Shown: piece after piece, positions 1-8,048 of the stretch
Layout: every line of letters starts with the position of its first letter
Position numbering within the stretch: the first letter of the stretch is position 1
Source: Pelagimonas sp050633425
GTDB taxonomy: Bacteria; Pseudomonadota; Alphaproteobacteria; Rhodobacterales; Rhodobacteraceae
DNA: 64,000 nt
Assembly (NCBI RefSeq): GCF_050633425.1
Contig: NZ_JBOEGM010000008.1
Location: forward strand, 434,001-498,000
Reading direction: 5' to 3'
Position numbers and translations under genes: made by a program
Notes under the pieces: model-generated
The model's input: the letters and a program-made list of their open reading frames with translations, nothing else
Told to the model about the DNA's origin: nothing
Databases searched by the model: none

Positions 1-31
1 GGGGAACCTTCGCGGCCTGTTTCTTTTGTCG

Positions 32-493
32 TTATTCCTGATTTTGATGTGAAGCGTTTGCATCTTCGCCCAAAAACGCCTCAGTGCGATCGCGGATCAT
101 GGTCAGGAAGGTGATAAACTGATCCCAGTTTTCGGTCGTGTCTCCGGCGCGTTGGGCAACCCCACGTTGATCTGCGGCAACATCCAGCATGTTGACCTGA
201 ACCGACGCATTGTAAGCAATGCCGGTGATTTCAGCCAAATGGTCCAAGAACCGTTCCCCAAAGCTTGACAGCATAAGCAAATCAGCATTCAGCGGCTGCC
301 CGTGAGTGAGCATTTCTTCGACAAAAGCGTCGATGTCGCGCGGTGAAATATTGCGGATGTCATAGCTCGCCATCAAACGATCTAGCTGAATGCGCTTGGC
401 TTTGATCGACGAAAATGCGTTCGACACCGGGTTAACAGCCGGGGTAACAGGTGGTGTCGCGACAGGGTCTGATCTACGGGGGGTGGTGTCCAT
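32..493 (-). CDS. Hypothetical protein, about 153 aa
   Basis: I do not recognise this protein. It has a proline/threonine-rich N-terminus (about residues 1-25), then a mostly helical, acidic body that ends in an Asn/Gln-rich tail. There is no signal peptide, membrane segment or cysteine pair. A longer reading frame begins at a TTG at 520, but the ATG at 493 has GGAGG seven bases upstream and is preferred. It lies downstream of ferredoxin-NADP reductase on the same strand, with a hairpin (553-570) in the gap, so it may be the last gene of that transcript. Function unknown. Confidence 0.6.
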   Translation of the reverse strand: MDTTPRRSDPVATPPVTPAVNPVSNAFSSIKAKRIQLDRLMASYDIRNISPRDIDAFVEEMLTHGQPLNADLLMLSSFGERFLDHLAEITGIAYNASVQVNMLDVAADQRGVAQRAGDTTENWDQFITFLTMIRDRTEAFLGEDANASHQNQE

Positions 494-552
494 TCTGGCC
501 TCCAAATTGCGTTGCGGCAAGGAGGCCAGAAGAAAGTGGATATCAGGTTAAG

Positions 553-570
553 CGGGCCATTTTTGGCCCG
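553..570 (-). terminator. Short GC-rich hairpin between fpr and the downstream gene
   Basis: A perfect 7-bp stem (CGGGCCA / TGGCCCG) around a TTTT loop lies just after the fpr stop. No long T-run follows on the minus strand, so it may be a weak attenuator or mRNA-stabilising hairpin rather than a full terminator. Confidence 0.4.
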
Positions 571-581
571 TTTGGTGATTT

Positions 582-1433
582 TTAATCGAGAAACGCTTTT
601 TCAACCACATAGTGTTTTGGGTCCGAATTGGCACCTTCTTCCAGGCCATATTCTTCAAACATTTCCTTGAGTTCCAAGTTGAACGCCAAGTTTCCACAGA
701 TCATTGCGCGATCTGATTCGGCGTTCAACGGCTCAACACCCAAATCCTTGAACGCTTCGCCCGAGCGCATCAAATCAGTTATACGACCCATCTTTGGGCT
801 CTCTTCACGGGTGGTCGTTGGATAGTATTTGATCTTTTTCCAGAACCCGTCGCCAATCACTTCGTTCAGCAATTCGTCGGTTTTCAGATCTTCGATCAGG
901 TCGCGACCATAGGTTAGCTCGCCCACTTCACGGCAGGTATGAGTGATAATGATCTCATCATAATCCTCATAGGTCTGGGGTTCGCGCAGCAGTGACGCAA
1001 AAGGCGCAAACCCGGTGCCAGTGGCGAAAAACCAAATCCGTTTGCCCGGCAAAAGCGCATCATGCACCAAAGTTCCAACCGGTTTGGGGCGCAAAATGAT
1101 CTCGTCGCCGACTTTGATATGCTGCAGGCGTGATGTCAAAGGGCCGTCCTGCACCTTGATCGAATAGAATTCCAGCTCTTCATCCCAACTTGGCGAGGCA
1201 ATGGAATAGGCGCGCAGCAATGGCTTTTCCTTGCCGGTCTTTTCGTTCATCGCCATCAGGCCGATCATCACAAATTCGCCCGACCGGAATCGCATGGATG
1301 CGGGGCGGGTGCAGCGGAACGAAAACAAACGGTCCGTATAGTGTTTCACTTCGGTTACGGTCTGCGCATCCGGCATTGCCGGCTTTTTGGCTTCTTTGAC
1401 GGGGGCGTCTGTCACTGCGGTCATCTCTGTCAT
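582..1433 (-). CDS. fpr: Ferredoxin--NADP(+) reductase
   Basis: FAD-dependent reductase that moves electrons between NADP(H) and ferredoxin or flavodoxin in the cytoplasm. The 283-residue length fits the bacterial plant-type family plus a short Ala/Lys-rich N-terminal extension. Visible motifs are the FAD-binding RAYSIAS (about residues 75-81), the NADP-binding GTGFAPFASLLREP (about 140-153), an MICGN segment near 243, and the C-terminal YVVEKAFLD, a typical bacterial FPR ending. The start has AAAGGA upstream. It lies 129 bp downstream of the leftward sulfite-reduction operon. The likely role is supplying reduced ferredoxin to sulfite reductase, but FPRs of this type also serve oxidative-stress responses. 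Confidence 0.93.
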   Translation of the reverse strand: MTEMTAVTDAPVKEAKKPAMPDAQTVTEVKHYTDRLFSFRCTRPASMRFRSGEFVMIGLMAMNEKTGKEKPLLRAYSIASPSWDEELEFYSIKVQDGPLTSRLQHIKVGDEIILRPKPVGTLVHDALLPGKRIWFFATGTGFAPFASLLREPQTYEDYDEIIITHTCREVGELTYGRDLIEDLKTDELLNEVIGDGFWKKIKYYPTTTREESPKMGRITDLMRSGEAFKDLGVEPLNAESDRAMICGNLAFNLELKEMFEEYGLEEGANSDPKHYVVEKAFLD

Positions 1434-1443
1434 GATTCCTTTG

Positions 1444-1460
1444 CCGGTTTATAAAACCGG
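1444..1460. promoter_or_regulatory. Perfect inverted repeat just upstream of fpr
   Basis: CCGGTTT-ata-AAACCGG, a 7+3+7 perfect dyad, ends 10 bp before the fpr start codon. It could be an operator or an mRNA hairpin next to the ribosome-binding site. There is no T-run, so it is unlikely to be a terminator. Confidence 0.35.
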
Positions 1461-1496
1461 TAACTCAGATTTAGCTTTGATTTATGTCAGGTGAAA

Positions 1497-1528
1497 GCCG
1501 CCGCCAGTTCTATTTAACTGCCGGCGGT
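1497..1528 (-). terminator. Hairpin ending the sulfite-reduction operon
   Basis: On the minus strand a 13-bp GC-rich stem with one mismatch (arms 1497-1509 and 1516-1528) is followed by TTTCAC. It lies 34 bp past the DUF934 stop and before fpr, so it probably separates or attenuates the two transcripts. Confidence 0.5.
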
Positions 1529-1561
1529 CCATAACGGTGCAAATGTTGCAAGAGTTTGGGG

Positions 1562-1942
1562 TTACCCGCGCATGCGCGCCTGATAATTGTGCTCTTGCCA
1601 ATTGGCGCGTGATGTCCAGTGGTCTTCGGGTTGACGGGCCGCAAGATCACTGTCGATCTCAACCTCATCAAAGCCGCTGCGCCGCGCCATCGCGTATTGT
1701 TCGTTGATCACATGGCCCTTGGCGCGCAACCGCCCGTTATAGCCACGCAAGCGCAACAAACGCGCAATGGTGAACCCGCGCCCATCCGCAAAGCTTGGGA
1801 AATCGACGCGAATGATCTGCGCATCATCAAAGGCCACAGTGCTCGGATCCACGTCCGAGGCCAGGTCTAGCGCGATGTCGCTGCCAAACCCCAATGTCCA
1901 GTCATCAGCAGCAAAGCCGCTATCGGTCACGATCACGCTCAT
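1562..1942 (-). CDS. DUF934 family protein of the sulfite-reduction operon
   Basis: 126-residue protein with the DUF934 signature: a DFPSFADGRGF segment near residues 49-59 followed by ARLLRLRGYNGRLRAKG and a conserved tail containing HW. Members occur almost only in proteobacterial operons with sulfite reductase and APS reductase; their biochemical role is not established. The ATG overlaps the end of cysH by 4 bp, which implies translational coupling. It has no membrane segment or signal peptide and is likely a cytoplasmic accessory factor of sulfate assimilation. Confidence 0.88.
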   Translation of the reverse strand: MSVIVTDSGFAADDWTLGFGSDIALDLASDVDPSTVAFDDAQIIRVDFPSFADGRGFTIARLLRLRGYNGRLRAKGHVINEQYAMARRSGFDEVEIDSDLAARQPEDHWTSRANWQEHNYQARMRG

Positions 1943-2760
1943 GCCGTTTCTCCTTGTTTCGTGTCGCCCGTCTGTTGGTCACTGTTTTGGCCTGGGCGTA
2001 CTGCGCGGCCATTCACAAAATGAATGCCGCACTCTTCTTTCTCTTCGCCGCGCCAGCGTCCGGCGCGGGGGTCTTCGCCCGGAGCCACTTTGCTGGTGCA
2101 GGGGGCGCAACCGATGCTGGGATAGCCTTTGGCCACCAGCGGATGTTTGGGCAGGCGGTTGGCATCCATATAGTCGCGCACATCTGTCGGGCCCCAATGG
2201 GCCAGCGGGTTAACCTTGATCCGGCCGGTTTCCTCTTCGAGCTCAAAGAACTCCAGATTGGCGCGGCTGGCACTTTGGTAGCGTTTGCGGCCAGTGATCC
2301 AGCCATCATACCCGTTCAACGCGCGCTCCAATGGTTCGGTCTTGCGCAAGTTACAGCAGGCATCCCGATCCCCAAACCGTAGCCCGCCATAGGGGTCGCG
2401 CTTGGCCAGCGTTTCGTCATCGGCGCGGATGATTTGCAAGTTCTCAAGGCGCAGCCGTTCGGCCAATTCCTGTTGATAAACAAGCGTTTCCGCAAACAAA
2501 AGCTGGGTGTCGATGAACAAAACCGGGGTCTTGCGATCAACCATCGCCACCAGGTGAAGCAACGCCACGCTCTCGGCCCCAAAGCTGGACACCATGGCAA
2601 TGCGTCCCGCCTCAGGGTCGCGCAGAGCACCCTCAAGAACAGCCGTCGCGGAGTGATGGCGATAGCGTGTGTTCAGGGCCTCTACGCGATTCTTAAGCGC
2701 AAGATGATCGGGGACAGCCCCAGTGTTGCGGCCGGGAAAACCGGCGGATGTGTTTGTCAT
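1939..2760 (-). CDS. cysH: Assimilatory APS reductase (phosphoadenylyl-sulfate reductase family)
   Basis: Reduces activated sulfate to sulfite in cysteine biosynthesis. The N-terminal half has the PAPS-reductase/ATP-pyrophosphatase fold (VSSFGAES near residues 57-64, LFIDTQ near 81). Two pairs of cysteines, DACCNLRK near 133-140 and IGCAPC near 217-222, form the [4Fe-4S] ligand pattern of reductases that use APS rather than PAPS. The redox-active cysteine is in EECGIHF near 247-253, followed by a polar tail. It overlaps the DUF934 gene by 4 bp and starts 5 bp after the sulfite reductase gene, inside the cys operon. Confidence 0.92.
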   Translation of the reverse strand: MTNTSAGFPGRNTGAVPDHLALKNRVEALNTRYRHHSATAVLEGALRDPEAGRIAMVSSFGAESVALLHLVAMVDRKTPVLFIDTQLLFAETLVYQQELAERLRLENLQIIRADDETLAKRDPYGGLRFGDRDACCNLRKTEPLERALNGYDGWITGRKRYQSASRANLEFFELEEETGRIKVNPLAHWGPTDVRDYMDANRLPKHPLVAKGYPSIGCAPCTSKVAPGEDPRAGRWRGEEKEECGIHFVNGRAVRPGQNSDQQTGDTKQGETA

Positions 2761-2764
2761 GGGA

Positions 2765-4441
2765 TCAGGCTGCCTTGGACCGTTTGTTCACGACGTCGCC
2801 ATACAGCGCCTCTTTGAAAGGCGGCATGCCGATGCGGCGATAGGTTTCAAGGAAGGTTTCTTCCTCGCTCAGACGCTGCTCCATATAGGCCGCGATCAGG
2901 CGTTCGATGGCCGGAACGATCTCATCATAGCCAAAGCCGGGGCCGGTCCGTGTGCCAATCTCGGCGTTTTCTGTATGATCGCCCCCCAGAGTGATCTGGT
3001 AGGTTTCAACGCCACCGCGATCCAAACCAAGGATGCCGATATGGGCCACATGGTGGTGACCGCAGGCATTGATACAGCCCGAGATCTTGATCTTGAGATC
3101 ACCAATGTCGTTTTCCAGCTTCAGCTCGTCAAAACGGGTGGCAATCTGCTGGGCGACTGGGATCGAGCGCGCCGTGGCCAGCGCACAGTAATCCATGCCG
3201 GGGCAGGCGATGATATCGCTGATCTTGCCGATATTCGCGGTGGCCAGGTCGTGCGATTTCAGGCGCGCGTGAATCTCGGGGAGATCGTCTTTGTGAACAT
3301 GGGGCAGAACAACGTTTTGCTCATGGCTGATGCGCAGCTCATCATGGCCAAATTCGGCGGCAATATCCGCCATGACCCGCATCTGTTCGCTGGTGGCATC
3401 GCCCGGTGTCTGGCCATGTTTCTTGATCGAGATTTGCGCGATGGCATATCCCGGTGCCTTGTGTTCAGACAGGTTGGTATCGGCCCAGCTGCGGAAAACC
3501 GGATCGGCGTTATAGGCGCGCTCAAAGGCTGAAAGAGGGCGGTTTGCGAACTCTGGGGCCGCAAACTGTGCTTCAATGGCCTTTAACTGTGCTTGGTCGG
3601 CCCCTGTATAGAGAGGCTTGATTTCCTCAAACCGCGCTTCCGTCAGGCGCTGAATTTCTTCGATACCGTGCTCGTGCACAGTGATCTTGATCCGGGCTTT
3701 GTACTTGTTGTCACGACGACCAAGCATGTTCCAAACCGACACGACCGCTTCGGAATAGGCCAGCAGGTCTTCTTGGGGCAGGAAATCACGCAGCACTTTG
3801 CCAACCATGGGCGTGCGGCCCAAACCGCCACCCACGATCACCTCATAACCGGGTTCACCGGCCTCGTTGCGCACCATGCGATAGGCAAGGTCATGCGCCT
3901 TGGTGACCGCGCGGTCATTTGGCGAACCGGTGACGGCAATCTTGAACTTGCGAGGCATGAACTGAAACTCGGGGTGATCTGTCGACCACTGACGCAGCAA
4001 TTCCGCAACCGGGCGCGGATCGGCGATCTCATCGGCCGCGGCCCCGGCGAAATGATCCGCCGTTACGTTGCGAATGGTATTGCCCGATGTTTGGATGGCA
4101 TGCATCTCAACCTCGGCCAGCGCCTCCAGCATTTCAGGAATATCCGCCAGTTTAGGCCAGTTATACTGAATGTTTTGCCGCGTGGTGAAGTGGCCGTACC
4201 CCTGATCCCAACGATCGGCAATATCCGCCAGCTTGTGCATCTGGCGGCTGTTGAGCGTGCCATAAGGAATGGCCACGCGCAGCATATAGGCGTGCAATTG
4301 CAGGTAAACGCCGTTCATCAGACGCAGCGGTTTGAATTCATCCTCGGTCAGCGCCCCAGACAGGCGGCGCGAGACTTGGTCACGAAACTGGCGGTTACGC
4401 TGCGCAACAAAAGCCGCGTCAAAATCGGAATAGCTATACAT
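2765..4441 (-). CDS. cysI: Ferredoxin-type nitrite/sulfite reductase, siroheme [4Fe-4S]
   Basis: 558-residue siroheme enzyme that reduces sulfite to sulfide. Two ferredoxin-like half domains are visible; the second holds the siroheme/[4Fe-4S] ligands CPGMDYC and CINACGHHH in the C-X5-C...C-X3-C arrangement. FTTRQNIQ near residue 85 matches the siroheme-binding region. No separate CysJ-type flavoprotein is encoded nearby, so electrons probably come from ferredoxin. The neighbours (SUMT for siroheme, APS reductase, DUF934, DUF2849) argue for sulfite over nitrite as the substrate. It lies downstream of DUF2849 with a 23-bp gap. Confidence 0.92.
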   Translation of the reverse strand: MYSYSDFDAAFVAQRNRQFRDQVSRRLSGALTEDEFKPLRLMNGVYLQLHAYMLRVAIPYGTLNSRQMHKLADIADRWDQGYGHFTTRQNIQYNWPKLADIPEMLEALAEVEMHAIQTSGNTIRNVTADHFAGAAADEIADPRPVAELLRQWSTDHPEFQFMPRKFKIAVTGSPNDRAVTKAHDLAYRMVRNEAGEPGYEVIVGGGLGRTPMVGKVLRDFLPQEDLLAYSEAVVSVWNMLGRRDNKYKARIKITVHEHGIEEIQRLTEARFEEIKPLYTGADQAQLKAIEAQFAAPEFANRPLSAFERAYNADPVFRSWADTNLSEHKAPGYAIAQISIKKHGQTPGDATSEQMRVMADIAAEFGHDELRISHEQNVVLPHVHKDDLPEIHARLKSHDLATANIGKISDIIACPGMDYCALATARSIPVAQQIATRFDELKLENDIGDLKIKISGCINACGHHHVAHIGILGLDRGGVETYQITLGGDHTENAEIGTRTGPGFGYDEIVPAIERLIAAYMEQRLSEEETFLETYRRIGMPPFKEALYGDVVNKRSKAA

Positions 4442-4464
4442 GGCAAATCTCCTACAGAGTTGGC

Positions 4465-4764
4465 TTAGAGGCTGGCTTGTTTGCCGTGGAAGTAGTTGGA
4501 TGGACCGCGGCGGCGGAATTCTTCGCGAAAATGAACCGGTTCGGGGCCGTTTACCCCGGCTTTCATATCGGCCAGATAAACACCAACGACGATGTCATGT
4601 TGGGTGCTGGCCTCGACCAAACGCGCTTCGGCGATGGCTTCATCGGTGATCAGCTCGGCTTGCGACAGGTCGCGAACCCACACATCATTGGCGTCAAGAT
4701 ACACAACATCCCCTTCAGACAGGGCGTTTGCGGTGATAACTTTGGGGGTGAAGGCTTTGGCCAT
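4465..4764 (-). CDS. DUF2849 family protein
   Basis: Small protein of 99 residues starting MAKAFTPKVITAN, the conserved opening of DUF2849. A VYLDANDVWV segment follows, and the C-terminal half contains PVHFREEFRRRGP. A longer frame exists but this ATG has AGGAG ten bases upstream and begins one base after the SUMT stop (TGA-T-ATG), so the two are coupled. The family is found in alphaproteobacterial sulfite-reductase operons; its role is unknown. Confidence 0.85.
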   Translation of the reverse strand: MAKAFTPKVITANALSEGDVVYLDANDVWVRDLSQAELITDEAIAEARLVEASTQHDIVVGVYLADMKAGVNGPEPVHFREEFRRRGPSNYFHGKQASL

Positions 4765-4765
4765 A

Positions 4766-5566
4766 TCAGGCAAGCTCCTGCTGTAAAACGGGGTGGGCGG
4801 CGGCGTCACGCGGGGCAAGGCCCCACAGCATCAACGCCGGTCCAGATGGGTTGGCCTGATCAACAACATCAGGCAAATTCAAAAGGTTGGTGGCCAAGAT
4901 CGACTGATCAGCGCGGCTTGCATTTTCAACAAGGGTCACTGGCGTGGTCGGATCGGCCCCATGCATCAGCAAACGGCCCTGAATGAACCGCGCTGCGCGT
5001 TTGCCCATATAAATGGCGGCCACCTCACCGGATTGCGCCAAAGCGCGCCAGTCGTGATCGGCAAAACCTTTCATATCGTGGCCTGTCAAAATCCGGGCCG
5101 AGGCATTGCGCCCGCGTTTGGTCAGCGATTGACCAATCGCCGCCAAAGACGCCGAAGCCGCCGTGATTCCCGGCACGATCTCATAGCGGATCCCATGCTC
5201 TTCAAGCGCCTCGATCTCTTCGTCGAGACGGGCAAAAACGGTGGGATCACCCCCCTTGAGGCGCACAACCCGGTGACCCCGAAGGGCATTTTCCACGATC
5301 CGCGCGTTGATGTCGCTTTGCGGCGTATGGTGGCCAAAGCCCTTTTTGCCGACAGGAATGAACTTGTGCGCGCTCTGGGCCAGCTGCACAATCTGGGCTG
5401 GAACCAAGCCGTCATGAATGACAACATCGGCCTCTTGCAAGGCGCGCAGCGCCTTCACCGTGAGCAGGTCGGCATCCCCTGGGCCGGCTCCAACAAAACG
5501 CACCTCACCGGCTGGTCGGGCAGGGCGCTTGGGCCGTAGGTTTGATATGATCTGTTTCAGGGGCAT
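4766..5566 (-). CDS. cobA: Uroporphyrinogen-III C-methyltransferase (SUMT), siroheme synthesis
   Basis: SAM-dependent methylase that makes precorrin-2, the precursor of siroheme for the sulfite reductase downstream. The 266 residues hold only the methyltransferase domain: VGAGPGDADLLTVKAL near residues 25-40, RLKGGDPTVFAR near 102-113, and VPGITAASA near 129-137. The CysG oxidase/ferrochelatase half is absent, so those steps must be encoded elsewhere. First gene of the leftward cys operon, divergent from an Lrp-type regulator. Could equally be named as the C-terminal half of CysG. Confidence 0.9.
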   Translation of the reverse strand: MPLKQIISNLRPKRPARPAGEVRFVGAGPGDADLLTVKALRALQEADVVIHDGLVPAQIVQLAQSAHKFIPVGKKGFGHHTPQSDINARIVENALRGHRVVRLKGGDPTVFARLDEEIEALEEHGIRYEIVPGITAASASLAAIGQSLTKRGRNASARILTGHDMKGFADHDWRALAQSGEVAAIYMGKRAARFIQGRLLMHGADPTTPVTLVENASRADQSILATNLLNLPDVVDQANPSGPALMLWGLAPRDAAAHPVLQQELA

Positions 5567-5611
5567 GATGGACTCAGGATGTACCTATGACTGTTTCTTG
5601 CCCTCAATATA

Positions 5612-5622
5612 GGAAATTTTCC
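5612..5622. promoter_or_regulatory. Candidate operator between SUMT and the Lrp gene
   Basis: The divergent intergenic region holds the dyad GGAAA-t-TTTCC. Lrp/AsnC proteins often bind such weakly conserved AT-rich dyads near their own gene, so this is a plausible site for joint control of the cys operon and the regulator. Inference only. Confidence 0.25.
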
Positions 5623-5722
5623 CTTGGTGTTGCCAGATCGCTGGGCAAATAAGGAATGCTGTTCTAAGATGTGTAACGAAGGGGAGCATGGTTCCTCTTT
5701 TGGCGAAAAACAGGAACGATGC

Positions 5723-6178
5723 ATGAAGATCGACGATACAGACCGGAAAATCCTTGTTGCGCTGCAGCGTGATGCCTCGCAATCATTGGATGAAATCGCC
5801 CGTGATGTGGGCTCTTCTAAGACGCCTGTTTGGAATCGTATCCGCAAAATGCGCGAGGCCGGGGTGATCGGGGCGCAGACCGTTGTGCTTGATGCTGAAG
5901 CGCTTGGGTTTGAAGCGACCTTTTTTGTTTTGATCCGAACCTCGGAACATGAAGCCGACTGGCAGCAAAAGTTTCTCGCTGCGCTGCAGGCCCGCCCCGA
6001 AGTCCAAGAGGCGCACCGTTTGGCCGGTGATATTGATTACATTCTCAAAGTCCGGGTCAAAAACGCCCGCGCCTATGATGAATTTTACCAAGCGTTGATT
6101 TCCGAAGTCAAAGTCCACAACGTGACGGCGCTTTTGTCGATGGAAGAGATCAAGGCGACAACAGCGCTTCCGCTGTGA
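5723..6178 (+). CDS. Lrp/AsnC family transcriptional regulator
   Basis: 151-residue regulator: an N-terminal AsnC helix-turn-helix (DDTDRKILVALQRDA, then SLDEIARDVGSSKTPVWNRI, residues about 3-45) followed by the RAM ligand-binding domain (residues about 65-145, with a GDIDYILKV core strand). The ATG at 5723 has AGGAA seven bases upstream; an in-frame upstream extension of 33 codons is unlike any Lrp N-terminus. Transcribed away from the SUMT-sulfite reductase operon, so it is a good candidate for its sulfur- or cysteine-responsive regulator. Ends 31 bp before dctB. Confidence 0.92.
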   Translation: MKIDDTDRKILVALQRDASQSLDEIARDVGSSKTPVWNRIRKMREAGVIGAQTVVLDAEALGFEATFFVLIRTSEHEADWQQKFLAALQARPEVQEAHRLAGDIDYILKVRVKNARAYDEFYQALISEVKVHNVTALLSMEEIKATTALPL

Positions 6179-6209
6179 CGCACGGGTGGCGTTGGGGCAG
6201 GGGATAGAG

Positions 6210-8048
6210 ATGTTAAAACACCGCATCAGAAAAATGTCGATCAATCGCGGCTGGGCGGCATTGCTGTACCTGGTCTGTGTGGCCGGTCTGTCGTGGGGCG
6301 CGTGGAGCTATGGGTATAGCCAGGCGCTTGGCCAGTTGGCGGCGCGCGGCGAGGCCGATTTGGCGCTGGCGTCTGATCGGTTGGTCGCGGGGTTGCTGCG
6401 CTATCGTGCAACGGCTGTTTTGCTCTCGGATCATCCGGCTTTGGCGGTGCTGCACGCCGGTGGGTCTCAGGATGACGCCACTCAATTGCTGCTCGAAACC
6501 GTTGATAAGACCGGGGCTTTGACCGCTTATTACCTCAATGACAGGGGCGATGTCTTGGCGGGGTCCCATGATGGCGGCGTGGTAAGTTTTGTCACCAGTC
6601 CATTTTTCCAACGCGCCAAAGATGGGGCCTTGGGGGCCGGGCACGGGGTGAGCGATCTGTTTGACCGTCGTGCCTATTATTTTGCTGCCCCCAGCTTTGC
6701 AGAAAATGGCCGTGTGCGCGGCGTTTTGGTGGTGGCTGTCGATATTGATACGCTGGAACAAGAATGGCGCGCCTCACGTCCGGCGGTGTTTTTCAGCAAT
6801 GAATCTGGGGAGGTTTTTGTCACAAGCCGATCCGAGTTGTTGTTTTGGAAGAGCGTTTTAGGTGGATTTGTTGATCCAAAAGGTGAAGTTCTGTCAGTGG
6901 ATCGACGCCAAGAGCACGGGTTTGAGATGTGGCACCAAAACCTGAGCCCCTATGTTCCGAAAAAAGCGATGTATCTGAAACAGCCGTTGCCTGTGATCGG
7001 AATGACCGGCGAGGCTTTGCTCGACATTGGGCCGGCGCAACGATTGGCGGGTCTTCAAGCCGCTGTCGTCGCCGCTCTTTGTCTTGGGCTTGGGGCGTTT
7101 TTGCTGTTTGCGGGGACGCGCAGGCGGGCTTTGGCCAAGGCAAACCTGGTCCTCGAAAGCCGTGTCAAAGCCCGGACGTCGGACTTGGAAAACGCCAACT
7201 TTGCCCTCAGACGAGAGGTGGTTGAGCGCGAGGACGCAGAGGCGGCGCTTCGCAAAGCGCAAGCGGAGTTGGTTCAGGCCGGTAAACTGAGCGCTTTGGG
7301 GCAAATGTCCGCCGGGATCAGCCATGAGTTAAACCAACCGCTGATGGCGATTCAGCAATACGCCGAAAACGGCGAAGCCTTTCTGGTGCGTGGCCGTCCA
7401 GAGAAAGCGGGTGAAAATCTGGCGCGGATTTCAGGATTGGCGGCGCGGGCGGCGCGCATCATCACCAACCTTAGGGCCTTTTCACGCAATGAAAGTGAAA
7501 AGATGGGGAAGGTCGATCTTGTCGCGGTGATCCAATCTGCCGTTGAATTGACCGAGGCGCATTTGCGCAATGATGATGTAGCTTTGATCTGGGAGCCGAC
7601 GGCGACCGGCGGGCCGATTTATGCGCTTGGTGGCGAGGTGCGTCTCAGTCAGGTTTTTGTGAATTTGATCAATAATGCCGCCGATGCCATGACGGGGCAG
7701 GATCGAAAGCGCATTGAAATCAACATTAATTCTGGCCCGCAACTCTCTGTAACAGTGCGGGATTGTGGCCCTGGTATTGCGGACCCTGAGCGTATTTTTG
7801 AACCGTTTTACTCGACCAAGGAAGTCGGAGAAGGCATGGGGCTTGGCCTGTCCATTTCTTATGGTTTGGTGCAAAGCTTTGGGGGGATAATTCGGGGGGC
7901 CAATGGGCCTGAAGGGGCGATCTTTACAGTTGAGCTGGATTATTGGCGTGACGATGGGGACGCCGCTCAGGCTGTGCCTGTCGCCCCGCCCGCCATCCCA
8001 CTCAGCCTGTCAGGAAACACCGCCAAATATAAAAAGGACAGGGCATGA
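6210..8048 (+). CDS. dctB: DctB-type sensor histidine kinase
   Basis: Membrane sensor kinase for C4-dicarboxylates. Two transmembrane helices (about residues 15-35 and 283-303) enclose a periplasmic double-Cache-like sensor. After a coiled-coil linker comes the HisKA domain with phospho-acceptor His372 in SAGISHELNQPL, then the HATPase domain (NLINNAADAM, VRDCGPGI, GMGLGLSISYGLV). The ATG at 6210 has AGGGG upstream; a GTG eight codons earlier is possible. The stop overlaps dctD by 4 bp. Adjacent dctPQM supports dicarboxylate sensing. A proline-rich tail follows the kinase domain. Confidence 0.9.
   Translation: MLKHRIRKMSINRGWAALLYLVCVAGLSWGAWSYGYSQALGQLAARGEADLALASDRLVAGLLRYRATAVLLSDHPALAVLHAGGSQDDATQLLLETVDKTGALTAYYLNDRGDVLAGSHDGGVVSFVTSPFFQRAKDGALGAGHGVSDLFDRRAYYFAAPSFAENGRVRGVLVVAVDIDTLEQEWRASRPAVFFSNESGEVFVTSRSELLFWKSVLGGFVDPKGEVLSVDRRQEHGFEMWHQNLSPYVPKKAMYLKQPLPVIGMTGEALLDIGPAQRLAGLQAAVVAALCLGLGAFLLFAGTRRRALAKANLVLESRVKARTSDLENANFALRREVVEREDAEAALRKAQAELVQAGKLSALGQMSAGISHELNQPLMAIQQYAENGEAFLVRGRPEKAGENLARISGLAARAARIITNLRAFSRNESEKMGKVDLVAVIQSAVELTEAHLRNDDVALIWEPTATGGPIYALGGEVRLSQVFVNLINNAADAMTGQDRKRIEININSGPQLSVTVRDCGPGIADPERIFEPFYSTKEVGEGMGLGLSISYGLVQSFGGIIRGANGPEGAIFTVELDYWRDDGDAAQAVPVAPPAIPLSLSGNTAKYKKDRA

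Noticed and set aside
2434..3532. Plus-strand frames across cysH and the sulfite reductase gene
   Set aside because: They are complementary-strand shadows of well-supported genes and resemble no family.
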